This document shows positions 14,541-26,600 of a DNA stretch of 64,000 bases, one piece after another. The notes beneath the pieces are model-generated. The model saw only the letters and a program-made list of their open reading frames with translations. It was not told the origin of the DNA and ran no database searches. Position 1 is the stretch's first letter. Each line of letters opens with the position of its first letter. The translations under genes were made by a program, and so were the position numbers. The stretch covers positions 7,320,001 through 7,384,000 of the forward strand of contig NC_088178.1 in NCBI RefSeq assembly GCF_028769735.1, read 5' to 3'. The DNA comes from Zonotrichia leucophrys gambelii. Taxonomy: Eukaryota; Chordata; Aves; Passeriformes; Passerellidae.

Positions 14541-17500
14541 ACCTACTCTTACATCCAGAGTTTGGCTGTCCTTTCCTACTTCTGGCTGGAGCATGACTCA
14601 GCTCATCTCTGCCACTGCACAGGTACCTGGCTGTCAGCTCAAGACCAAAGCCCCCCCAAGACATTTGTCTCTTTTGCTCTGGTGCCTTTTCTCCACAGAC
14701 AATAGCACCATCCTCTTTGACATCCAGCCTCCCTGTGGGCTGCATTCACATCCTCACAGGGAAGCTGAATCCCATTTTCCAGGTTCTTTCTGAAAATAAA
14801 GTTTCACAACACAATATTCTCTTTCTAACCACATCATTCAAATTCTTTGCTGTGCTCCCAAACCTTCCATTCCAGTTACCAATATGCCTTTTTCTCTAGC
14901 CTGACATAATGCCATTCAAACTGATGATTGTGCACCCCAAATCCTCCTCTTCCCCTCTTCTGAGTGTGCCATCTGTATGTCCAAATCTCTACTTCTCCAT
15001 CCTGTTCTCTCACAAAGATGTCAGGCCACGTACCTCAGCTTCCATGGCTTTCGTAGCTTGTTCTTCTCTCCAGAATCCTGGAGACCTCTCAAAATCTATC
15101 CTGGAGACACCAAAATCCACTTTATTTTCAAGAAAAATGCATTCATGCTTTCTCTGGTTGAATCTATTGTGTTTGGGAGGGATTCTCTCTCAATATTTCT
15201 AGAAAGCACACTTGATTTTTGAAGATTTGATACCAATCATCAGCTAAGACGTATGTACAGACAATCCTCTTTTAATATCACGTCTGCACACTCTTTTAAG
15301 TCAAAACAGTGCTTTTGTGCAGCATCTCTCACAATACTGAGCTCCCACTAGAGCTTTTAATATCCCCTAATACTCTAGTGCTTAAAGTCTTAAGCTTCAC
15401 TAAATATTTAGTGACTGAGTATATGGTGACAAAAGCAGTGGCTGTTATTGGCATCCTTTGATGTCTACTATTAAATTTAAAGCTAAGAAATTCAGTGATT
15501 ATCCAAAAGCTTCACACTATTGAAAGTTTCAGAACTGCTGATGCCTGCTTAAGTCACAGCCTGTTTCTCTTTTCCTTTTGTTAGTTGTAGAAGTTTGAAA
15601 CACAAGAAAGGCATTTCTGTATTTCAGTAGGCAAGTGTTTATGGTGCTGTAGTTGGAATCTTATGATTGGCCTTTAAACAATCCATTCTCTCATCACAGG
15701 GCCAGCCATCCAGTGACCCTGGATGGGTTGTTAGGATGGAGAATCTTAGGGAAGGTTTATTAGACTTGACCGGCAACAAGAACCCCAGTGCTTCAGAAGG
15801 GGTCATTCTGCTAAGTGGAGTTTTACAGGACACAAATGACATTGAGAAAAAGTTTTTTAAAAATTAAATCCAGGCATGCATATGATCAGTAAGTGAGTTA
15901 CTATGTTTGTCACTGTGAAGGCTCAATACTTGCTGATGTACAAACAGGTTGTCGACCTTGAGTCTTCAATCTAAGCCTGACTTAGAGCACCATCAAAAAA
16001 TTAAAATCAACATTGCTAAATCCAACACCTTGTTAATTTAGTGCTAATGAGTTTCAAAGCATAGAAAAAAATCAGAAACCCTTATAAACTCCAGATAAAA
16101 CAAACAAACAAACAAAAAACAACGAAGTCACCTGATGACAGTTCTAAAAGAGACAATTTGGGTCTTCAAAGCCAAACTGCTGGGGGCAGGGATGGCTCTT
16201 CATAAATAATGCTCTGGGTTAGAGGCTATTTATTGATTTCAGGACCACAAAAAAAGCCATTAATAAAACAAGATCACAAGAAGAGCTTAAAATACTTTAT
16301 GTTCTGAAGAGCTTAAGGGAAACAAACAGCCCATATGTTCCAAAATATTTTTAAGTAATATACACAAGATTTGGGGGTTTTTGCTCATGAAAGAGACTGG
16401 ACTGGAAGCTGAAGTTACAGATTTATGCCGGGAACAGGTGTGGATTTCTGACACATTATCTCCTTCCCCACAAACACTCTGACCTCAAAAAACCAACAAC
16501 AGGCACAGGATCCTGACAGTCACTGCCCTGACCCTGCAGTCCCTGGTCCTCCTGCTGGGATGGGCAGCATCAGCTGTGGGGATGAGCACAGGAACACACC
16601 AGCTCCCTTCCTCTGAGAACAGGACCAAGGCCTGGCAAACTCCTATTACAAGGAACAACACAGCCCAAGCAGGCAAAAAAATTCAGACTTTTTTTTTGTA
16701 TTCAAAAAACAGACTTTTCTAAACTATGTTTATGGGACACAGACACACTCAAAATGATTTTCACCTCTTAGTCAAAACCAGCTGGGAAAGTTGCAGGAGC
16801 TCAAATATAATTGAGTATTTTCCTGGTAAAAACAGCAGGCAGAAATGGGAAATCTGCCACCCAAAGGAAGCAGATTTGAAATTATCTGTTCTGATGAGTA
16901 CTCTGTGTACCTCTTGGAAACACGAGAAGGGGAGACTCTGAGCACTATCTGCACGCAGGACAGAATTTGCTTATTTCTCCTGATGCTGGTTTAAGCTCTG
17001 CTGTATTGCTTCATGTCACAGGGGTTTCACAAGAAAGTGACTGGATAAATCTCAGGGCAGTTTTAAAAGCCTTTAAAATACCAACTTGGATACTACATCA
17101 AGCCAACTTCTTATATTACTGCCTTTGATCCCAAAGGAAAAAAAATAAACATAACAAAATACTATGAAAGTTACAGGCATCTCCTGCAGACCTGGCCCCA
17201 GCTGCCACAGCTGCACTGATTCCAATGAAGTGAGGACATTTTTTATCAGCTGGGGACTTGGCCTGATAAAGGTGAAGGCGCTCAGCAGCATGTCAAATCA
17301 ACTGTGTGCATTTAAGCTCATTTTACTTACCATTAAAGCCCTTGTGCTTTGAAAAACAGTACAGAGCTGTAATTCTTACAGAAATGCAATTAATTTCTCA
17401 TCTGACCAAGAAAGCAATACAGAAATAAAACCCAAACTAATATTCCCTTAAGGTCAGAGGAAGTTTTGCTGACTTTGAGGGGCCTTTACCAGTCAAAACA

Positions 17501-17884
17501 ACATAACTACTTGTTTGGAGACCTGAGATAGGTTCCTAACAGCAGAAACAAGCCATAGTCCAGTCTGAAAGAACTGTTAGATGTTCAGCTTCTCGGGCCA
17601 TAAACTAAGATCCTTGTCTCTGCACCAAGAATCACCTGATACAGGGCCACAGCTGGTCAAATTGTTTTTACAGGTCAAGAAAAGAGGAAGAGTCAACACA
17701 AGGAGAGTGTTATTTCAGATGACCCAGCAGACTAGTTCAGTGTTTGGTTTGTTCTTTTTTTTAAAAAAATAATGAGAGCGGCCAGTGCTGGAAGTTAATA
17801 TTGTAACAATTGCTGTGGAATTCAGCTCCCCGGACGGCTCCGAAGTCCATGAGCAGCCCTCCCCACCGTGCTAGCCTCACTTAC

Positions 17885-17995
17885 CCCCAGCCACCTTGCT
17901 CCTTTGTTGGCAGCCTGCTGAATCTGCACCTTTTTAAGGGTGACATTGTAGACGGCTCCGTCTTCTACCTCTTCACCCCCGTCCTGAAATGTGGT
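17885..17995 (-). CDS. RGL1: RGL1 coding exon 2
   Basis: 37 codons from TTFQDGGEEVEDGAV to KGARWLG. The acceptor is TTCCTGGCAG ending at 17996 and the donor is GTAAGTGAGG from 17884. Phase 0 at both ends. The first four residues differ from the human SSIQ, while the rest is strongly conserved. Confidence 0.92.
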
Positions 17996-18834
17996 CTGCC
18001 AGGAAAAGGAGAAAGAAAAATAAGATGAAAAGGAACGTTCTCCCCCTTCTGCTGACCACAATCAGTCCCAGGTGCTCTGCTGCTGCAGGCAGAGCAGAGG
18101 AGATGGGCAGCACAAAGTAAACACAGCAATCAAAGCAATCCAGGATACCCTTAGGTTGAGGGAACACTGGAGATATTCTTGGCAAGCTGTCCTTTCCTGT
18201 GGTATCGAGGTACCCGGACTTTCCATTTAACTGTTTTTCCCAGACTAGCACATATTTTAAATAGTTGCATAAAGTCTTCTAAGGAAAGAGTTTGGTTTTG
18301 ATTAGCAGTCGTCTCTTTCCTTCCCCCCTTTTCTGCAACAATTAATCTCTTTGGCCTTTCATTTAGGGAAGGATTCGCACTTTGAAAACTGCTGAATTAC
18401 TTCGGCAAGCAGCCTTGAATCTTTGAAGCTACAGAGCATTATAACCCAGCGACATTTTCACTGTCTTCAGAAGGAGGGATTTGTGATTTGCTCTTCCAAA
18501 AACCTATTATTTCAAGAACAAGAAAAAAAACCAAAAAACAAGCAGCTTTAAAGCCGGGGGAAAGCGGAGGAAGGGGGCACAGCATATCCCGGTGCCAGGC
18601 ATGGCATCGGCGGGCACGGCACGGCCGGCATCGGACACGGCACCCCCGGCACCGCGCACGGCATCGCGGGGAGCGGCACCCTCAGCACCGGGCACGGCAT
18701 CGCGGGGAGCGGGCAGGGCACGGCTGGCACTGAGCATCGCCGGGCAGCGGCACCCAGGGCAGTGCAGGGGACAGGACGGGAGGGGACAGGAGGGGACAGC
18801 CGGTTACCATTTTCGCTCTCCACAGCAGTTTCAT
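17885..18834 (-). CDS. RGL1: RGL1, first two coding exons (partial gene)
   Basis: RGL1 (RalGDS-like 1) is a guanine-nucleotide exchange factor that activates Ral GTPases downstream of Ras. Two coding exons are visible on the minus strand. Exon 1 encodes MKLLWRAKM, which matches the known short N-terminus of one RGL1 isoform apart from single substitutions. Exon 2 contains GGEEVEDGAVYNVTLKKVQI followed by QQAANKGARWLG, a near-exact match to the segment that precedes the RasGEF_N domain. Both exons join in phase 0 with GT-AG introns. The catalytic domains and Ras-association domain are not in the window, so exon 3 and beyond must lie past the left edge or went unrecognised. Exon 1 sits in a CpG island. 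Divergent orientation to ARPC5 matches mammalian gene order. Identification is firm; any other upstream first exon is unseen. Confidence 0.9.
18596..18740. repeat. GC-rich minisatellite in RGL1 intron 1
   Basis: Degenerate repeats built from GGCACGGCATCGCGGGGAGC and related GGCACGGC / GGCATCGG units. One unit recurs almost exactly about 40 bp later. It begins within about 70 bp of the exon 1 splice donor (18807). Confidence 0.75.
18808..18834 (-). CDS. RGL1: RGL1 coding exon 1 (27 nt)
   Basis: Nine codons, MKLLWRAKM, starting at the ATG at 18834-18832 with purines upstream (AGG before ATG). The donor is GTAACC at 18807-18802 and the exon ends in phase 0. The start matches the known RGL1 N-terminus. 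The surrounding longer open frame is in another frame and is a GC-rich shadow. Confidence 0.9.
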
Positions 18835-20626
18835 CCTCGGTGCCTTGCCGGGCGCCGGGTCGGACGCGCCGCGCTTCGCCCGCCGCGGCCGGGCCGAGCG
18901 GAGCCGAGCGGCCCCCGGGCTGCGCGGGAGGGCCGGGCCGGGGGAGGGACGGACGGACGGACAGACAGGGGGAGGCGGCCGCGCCTGGCGCCGCCTCGGC
19001 CCGGCCCGCGCAGGGTTTCCTGTTGATGGCCCCGGCGGAGCGCCCGGCCCGGCCCGGCCGTGCCTGCGCTGCCCCGGCAGCCCCCGCTCCGCGTCCGGCC
19101 CGGCTCCCGGGGAGGCGCCTCCTCCTCATCTCCCTGCCCTTCCCTTCCCTCCTTCCCTTCCCTTCCCTCCTCGCTCTCCTCTGCCGCTGCCCGGACAGGG
19201 CGCAGGGGAGCAGCGGCGACCGCGGGTCAGGTGTCCAGGCTGCCGTAAGGAAGGAATTTTAAGATGTGCTTAACTTTAAAAACTTACTTCTGCCGCTTGG
19301 GAAGTAAGGAAATGAAAGGTTTTAGTAAGCTCTGCCCGGCAGTCGCCGACTCTGTCCTCACTTTTATTCTATATCTCTCACAAAGAAGCCCCCATGAGCC
19401 CCTCTTTGGATGTAGCAGCTGTGGGCACCTGTATGCTGACACGATAATCTCAAGACACCCTATAAACCCCACTAACTTCGTTGCCTCCTGAGCTGTCTTT
19501 AATTACCTGCTTTTTGGAAGTTAAATCAGGGAGGATTCAAGTGCACAAATTCCCGTGCAAGGCAACGAAAGTGCTAAGAATTGAAACAGAGCTCAGACCT
19601 CCCAAAGCCCCACACTAACCTCCAGCATGTTCCTGGTTTTATTTCCACCAGTGTTAGTACCTGAGGAGCATCGCAGGCTCGGGAGCTGTCAGCACTTCTA
19701 CTTCTTAATGTGAGAAACCAAACAGAAGCAAGGAATATTATTTTCAGCTACGAAACCAAGACAGAGCTGTGTGGTCACAGGTGCCCTGATCTGCTCACTT
19801 GCCAGGCTGTGCTTTTAGTTTACTTGTGTGATCATGAAGTGGTGGGCAATAAACAGACGTCAATAACCTGACTCAAGTGTACTGCACCAAATAATTGAAG
19901 TGTATATTTCCCAGAGTCCTGTGGCTTCTCCTGTAAAACTGCAAAGAGCATTCTGAATGCTTTAGATTTTACAAGCCACTCTTCCACATCATAATTTTAA
20001 TGTGCAGAAAGTGGAGTGTGCCTTGAATCCCTCGTGGCCAGCCCAGCAGGTGTGTGAGTACCTGCAGAGCAAATTGCCATTGAACAGGACCAACATACCA
20101 GCATATGCAAATGCACATCCAGCCACAAGAAATGCAGCACCAGAGCCAAAAAATTACTCTGAAATAAAAGCTTTTTTTGTGAGATGATGTCCTGGTGCCA
20201 CCGTACATGAACTACCATCACTGTGAATGGCAGTCACAAAGCAATGGCACTTACTCTGTTTCTTTACTAAAAGAAAATGGCAGTGAGTTAATACAGTGGG
20301 AAGGAGCTCCTATATTTTATTCAGTTGAGCTTCTCTTAAATCATATTTCAGACTGGATTTGTACAGAACACCTTATAGACAGACAAGCTCAGGACTTTCC
20401 ATTCAAGGCAGAGCAAAGCCCTCTCTGAAGTGATGTTCCTGAATCCTCTTGGCCACTGACAAGTGACAGAGAGAACCTCCATCGGGAAGGAGCAGCAGAT
20501 GACCTCACACAGTTTATCAAGCAGCAGAAAGCTACCATTTTTATTCACTGGATTTGCCATTAGTTGTGAACAGAGTTAGATTTTCTTCACAGTTAATTTT
20601 TAGGGAGATACAGTGCCCAGGCTTTA

Positions 20627-20685
20627 GAACCATTGAATTGTTTAGATTGGAAATGATCTCTAAGATCACTGAGTCCAGTCATGTC
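20627..20685 (-). mobile_element. CR1 LINE 3'-end fragment (short, old)
   Basis: Reads GAACCATTGAATTG, then TTGGAAATGATCTCTAAGAT, then CACTGAGTCCA. This resembles the antisense of the avian CR1 3' terminus (AATGGTTTGGGTTGGAA... type). It is short and diverged, so the family is likely but not certain. Confidence 0.55.
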
Positions 20686-23600
20686 ACAGTGAAAGGCTAC
20701 AGAAGGGGCAGTAATCAGGCATTCTATTGATAACTGTCTGTGTTGGGAAAAGGATATTTCAAGGCCCCTAAAAATCTGCCTTATATGTACAAAACCTGAT
20801 TCTTGAATTTCTGGAAAAGAGAAAAAGCATATGTAACACTCAGTTACATTTAAAGTCCATTATATAGTGTACAACCACATATTTGAGACCGAGACAGAGT
20901 CTGAATGCACAGGAGAACATGCACAGGAAGACCAACCAGGCTCTGATTAATCTAAAAGATGTTCTGTAAAGATTTTAAGGAGAGAAGGAAGCCAGAAAAT
21001 GAGGAAGAAGAGTCTACAACTCAGTTTAGTAGAACTGGTGTTTTGCTCTTTTAGCAGACTTTAATCACAAAACTGATCTACACCAATGAACCATGCAGTC
21101 AACACCATGCTAAACATTTGGTTCTTTCCAAATCATGTTCGCATGCAATAACTACATTCCTGCCATAATCTAGCCCTGTGCCTGCCCTTTTTACCAAAGC
21201 AGAATTGTTCCTCTAATACATCTGAGCATGCATTCCCTCCCACTCACAACCAGAGAGAAGCACAAATCCACTTGTGAATGCAGCTTTGCACTTCTCACAG
21301 TGACATGTTATATAAGAAAATACTTTGAGGTCTGGAAAGCTCTCAGCCTGCAGATCATTGACCACTCAGAGCCCAGCAAGGACTGGCCAACTGTGCACAG
21401 AGAAATGAGGCAGTGGCAGAGTGATGATTTTCCCTGGGCTTCATCTGTTGCTACAGCTGGCACACAGACGCCTGCATGGGAAGACAAAGCACAAGATCTA
21501 CAAAGCAGCTGGAAATAAAGAGCAGCTCTGACTGCCCCTGCTCAGGGCCTGACAGGAGAAGAGGAGGAAACAGGAGTCAGATATCCAAATATGGAAAATA
21601 TTTGGGAGAGCAAAGGAAAAGGAGAAAGCAACAAGGTGGTGTAAGAATGATCCCTGATGGCTTCTCCAGGAGAGAAAGAAATCACACAGCCTAAAAGGAC
21701 AAAGCCATGTATCTGAGGTGTGTATGCAGCTCACCTGCACTGGGCAAGGATGTTCCCTGAGAGATGGGGAGAAAAACACACCACTGCTTGTTTTTTAAGT
21801 TAAGCCATAGTTTCAAGAAGGTCCTTTCAATGGCAGCATCAGCCCAAGCCATTTCCACTCCTTGGTGCTTGAGTAGGCCAGGAGCCAGAACTGGCTGTGT
21901 GTTGGTTATGCAAGACACTTCCTAGTAGCCATGCCTTTGTAGTCAACATCTTTGTAGTATTACCTTTTTCTCCAAAGCAATGCCACCTTAAGGGCACTAC
22001 CTGTTAATTGAAAAAGAAAATTCCATGAGACACTCTCTTCATTCCATAGGAGATACAAGAATCCATCATATAGAATAAAGCCTATCCTATCCAAAGTGAC
22101 ACCCCTGCAATGGATGACGCCTTTGAAGTGAGTGCCTACAAAAAAAAAATATCTCATTAATTGTTATTCATCTGGTTTCTTTAAACTATATTTAGTTCTT
22201 AGTTCTCGATTCCTCTTTATGGCAAATGCTCTCAATTTTATAACTAACAGGTGCTGTGGTCTACAGTTCTGGACATTGAAACTAAAAGAAAAAATCATTT
22301 GCAGGTGAACCACAAAAGCTAGATAATGTAGACACTGTAGAAATCCAAACACAAATCAGTTTTATACTGTGTTGTTTGACAGCCCACTCTGACATGTAGC
22401 TTGGCAGCAGAGAGCTCTCCACCACAGACACTACAGGAGCTTCACCTGGGAGTTCCTTTACGTTGTGCACACCCAAGCTGCAGCTTCCCACTCCATTACA
22501 CAGTCAGTTTGTCATGCGCTGCCTTAGAGCTGCTTAATATTCAGTGCACTGCAATCTCCTGAAGGTCCTTTATGGCACAAAGCACCTCACAGGCACATAT
22601 CTCGCATTTCCATCAGCACAGGCAATGCTCTGCATGTGCTGCAAGCTGATGGAGAAGGGAGCAGAGGTGAGCCAGGTCTTCCTCCTGCCTCAGCTGGGAT
22701 TAATAAACTTGGTTATATATATGTTTTAAGTGACTGAGATGCACTATCACTACATATCAACCAGTCAGAAAAGTTGTTAGAATCAAACATTGAATTTCAG
22801 TTACAAACTACTAACTAATCAAAGTGAACAAAATGCTGCATTACAGACTGACTGTCTTCAAGCTTTGCAAGCCTGTGCAAAAGGGAAAGCACTGCTCCCC
22901 CTTCACTCTGAAAGATGTGACAATGCAGTTGCAGCTCAGTAAAGAACCAAACACACAAGTCTATCATAATCTGTCTTCCTAGACACCAGAACTAAACAGA
23001 AGCCTCCAAGTAATTGCAAATATTAACCAGCTTCACTGTAAAATGCCAGAGGAAATGCATCAGAGCTCCCATACATAAAACTAAATTCATGTTTCATAAG
23101 GCTGTATGATTAACTATGCCAAGTGAAAAAATGATGTAGTTAAGGAAGCACATCCAGCCATCCCTGACCCTCTGATTTCACATGTGATTGCAATTAGATA
23201 GGCATGCACTGTTTCACAGGCTGTGCTGTGCAAAGAGACACAATCTCAGATCTGGGGGGCATATCTCCTCCAGGAACAGCCAGTCCCTGCACTCCCATTG
23301 GGAAAGCCTTCAAAGCAGAGCTGGGTGTGAAGGCAGGGGCACATGGCTGGGCAAGTGCAGTCCTGCTGTGTGCTGGGGAGGAGCAGCAGTGCTGTATCCC
23401 TGAGCCTCTGCCTGCAGAGGGGTGCAGTACTGCCTGTGTGCCTCAGTCTGCCCTTAGCCCTGTCCCCACTCGCTCTCTGGGCTCTTGGAAATGACCTGCA
23501 GGAGCAGAGGCTGCAGGTGCTGGAACTCGACTTTCAGTTTCACAGACCACAAAACACCCAGAAACTTTTTGTGCACCCCAAGTGCTTGGAGAGGTCTCAT

Positions 23601-26600
23601 GTTGCTGTTCCATGCCCACGTGGCCCTGCAGCTTCAGAGCAATATCTTTCTCTAATTTTGTGCTGCACAGCTCCTCAGTGGCTCACAGTAAATCCTCTCT
23701 GCTGCACATTTCAGCAGCTTTGAAGCAAGAAACAACACCCTGGAGTGCATGCTGAGAACATTGTTTTCTGAGGCTCACGACTCAGTCAAATCAAAGCCAA
23801 AACTAAGGCACTTCATAGTTATGGCTGTTTCAATGCCAGATTTTAGCCCACAGGCCTCAGCTACTCACACTGCAGAGCTGTTCAAAGGAAGGCAGCAAAA
23901 AGTCTTTATGGAGGGGGAAAATAGTTTTCCACTCTCCTCATATTCACAAATGGATGAAATGTTTTCACTCAAACTTTCCAAAAAGTTCACCTTTGAGCAG
24001 AGGCCAAGGGCCTTATTTGAACAATTTTAAAACTCTCTGCAAAGAATAAATACTTAATCATATGAAAAGGCACTGCTCAATTACAAATTTGACTGTGGGT
24101 AACTCTCCTGACATCAATTCCATTGTCATGGGACCTGAATCAATCTCAGTGCTTACACAGAACTAATAAAAATTATCCCTGCCTTCTCCAACAAAAAGTT
24201 ATGGAAGACTGAGAACAGAAGGTTAATATTTCATCTGTGCAAGAACACAACAGTGCCATAACAGAACATACCAAAATGCCTAAGCCAAAAATCTTCTTGT
24301 CACATATAAAATAAGTCAAATGGCTCTCATATTGATATTTGAAAGATTGTCTTCACTGTGTTTCAGATCTCTTTTTTTGCACCTAAGTCAGGTTTAATAA
24401 TTAAATTGGTCATTGCACAAACATGTATTGGGTTGATTCAGCACAATGCTGATTTCCCTCATTGCTCCCTTAGGCTGATTCTCCATAAGAAGCTTCATAC
24501 TTTCAATACATAATTACAAATTTATCCTTTATATTATTGGCTGGTTAGTACTCAATGCTCCCCCTCATTCCCAAATTACTTGCCAAGGTTCCCATTCTTT
24601 TTGAGCACGCTTCAGTTTCCAGAAAAATAAATTTAACTATTTGATTAAATGTGTTCTAAAAACTTCCCTTCTGCCCTGTTTCATTTTGCTTTGATTACAG
24701 ATATACTGCACATATGCCTTTTATGGCCTTGTTGCAGTATGTTTAAACAGGATAAATCTCTGTTGGCTATAAGGATCTTCATCTCCTAATTCTGGCAGAG
24801 AGTCTTATTCATTCTTCCTCTTAAAAGAGACATATTTCCTCCCCTAGAAGCCTGTATCACTCTGGTATCCTTTAGTCCAAGCACTCCCCAGAAGACTCTG
24901 GGTTTATTAATGATATTGGAGGTTTGGGGTACTGGGAGTGCTTCCCCTTCTGCCTGGGGCCCCTGTCCCTCTTTGCCAGGGAGCTCTGTATTTATATCTA
25001 TGTTGCTCAAAGCCCTAGGACTTCATCCCTCCCACCCACTGGGTTATAATCAGATGGCTGCGTGTCTTAGGTTTGACTCACTCCCTTCATGCACACAACA
25101 GGTAATGAGGAGTTTGAATTTCAATGCTGTTCCTACAAACAATCCTACTGTTTGCATTTTCTTGACCTCTAAGATTAAAATAACAGGGATAAATTAATCA
25201 TAAATCTTTTATGATATTTCCTTTTTAAGTCTAAATTATCTATATTAAATTTAAGAACTATGTCCCTCCTTTATTGTGGGACATGGTCCAGGATACTCAG
25301 AAGTTCCTAGACCCCGATTTAAGGAACCTGCTGAATGCCTGTCATGTCAGAGAGATCTTCTGGATTTAGAGATGGTTGCACACCATGGACAATTTTCTCA
25401 GCCAGATCTAAAACAGTCTTGCAAGCTTTTTACTGACTCAAAATTTTTCCAAGCACTCATGCAACAATAAGCCAGAGTTGTCATGTCTTCATTGGGCTAA
25501 AAGGGAAATAACTGAAGGGAAGCAACAATCCATCTTATCTACAGGTCTCTTGATTTTTTTAATGCTACATTCATTCTATCTGACTTCACCATATCCTACA
25601 AAGATTTTATAGTCCTTCTACAGAGCCCAGGAGGCCCTATTAAATCAGACTCCTGTTAAATCAGAAAGCTTCCCCACAGCTTTCTTTTGAGCAGGGAGGA
25701 GCCACAAACAAGAGAATTGTAAACAAATATGTAACAGATAACTCTAGAAATAGATATAGTGGTCCCTTTGCAACCACATGATGTTTTTTCATCATACATA
25801 CTCCTCAAACAATTAGAATTGCAGAGCTTTACTAACTACTGCAGCCCTGGAATCTCTAAATTAGAAATTGTTTCTTTTGAGTGCTGTGCAATAAATCGAG
25901 GTTTGGGGAAACTGGGGTTTGGGGGTTTCAAGTTACTTTTTTCTTTGATTAGTTTTGCCTCCTCCATCTCTAAAATTTCCTACAGTCACATAAGACAGTC
26001 TGTACAACAGTGACTTGCCTTCCTCAGCTTCCATGAATCTTCCTCAGGGGAGTTGTTCTTTCATCATCTAAAAACTCTCCAGCAAGTTCCACCCTTGGAG
26101 AAGAAATTCTGTAACTGTTTGAAAACAAGACAAAGGCAGTTCTGAACTGCAGACAGCAACACATTTACTTCTGATTTCCTTTATGTTCTCTCTCTCATGA
26201 GACATAGCAGTTGAGTAAAGTCACAACATGGATGAGGAAGAGGCTCAGTCATGTCCATCAGATGTTGTGCCAGCCACACACACAATGGCACTCTGGTTTA
26301 ATAAATGAGTGCTAAACAGGTTTCTGGAAGCGTCTATTTTTCTTAGGGAGGCAAAAATGCCTATATCAGCATAAGTCAACTCCCACTTTTTCCCTTTCTG
26401 CTGCTGTGACTCTTGCCTTCTACTTACTGCAGACTCTGAGCTTTCCAAAGTTCACATTCCTACCCACCAGATCAGTAAAAATGCAGCATTAAGACTTCCT
26501 TTTTCACTCATTTATTTAATACTCACTTTTAAGACCCCTCAAAACTCAATCTCACTTTTTGACTCTCCTTATTTTCATTTCAGAGGCTTTTCATCTCTAC

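Larger units (their letters stand above)
1..17884 (-). other. RGL1: RGL1 intron 2 (partial), no further exon recognised
   Basis: This 17.9 kb lies downstream of RGL1 exon 2 on the minus strand. I looked for the next expected coding segment (GDQLPPGH...YETCKIR in mammals) in the minus-strand translations and did not find it. The region is AT-rich, with short simple repeats, a two-copy tandem near 3.3 kb and a small CpG cluster near 14.3 kb. All open frames are short (at most about 125 codons), unconserved in look, and treated as chance. No RNA gene was noticed. Confidence 0.7.
18550..19230 (-). promoter_or_regulatory. RGL1: CpG island, RGL1 promoter and 5' region
   Basis: Very GC-rich, CpG-dense block around RGL1 exon 1. 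Sequence upstream of the start (18835-19230 on the minus strand) has many GC-box-like GGGCGG/CCGCCC strings and no obvious TATA box, typical of a dispersed CpG-island promoter. The transcription start cannot be fixed from sequence alone. Long open frames on both strands here are GC artefacts. Confidence 0.8.

Noticed and set aside
18548..19262. Long Ala/Arg/Pro/Gly-rich frames on both strands (up to 193 codons)
   Set aside because: CpG-island and minisatellite composition removes stop codons. The real RGL1 start lies in a different frame and is only nine codons to its donor.
24400..26100. Possible degraded endogenous retroviral or LTR segment
   Set aside because: The composition looks foreign in places, but I found no paired LTRs, primer-binding site or recognisable gag/pol/env motif, so no feature is claimed.
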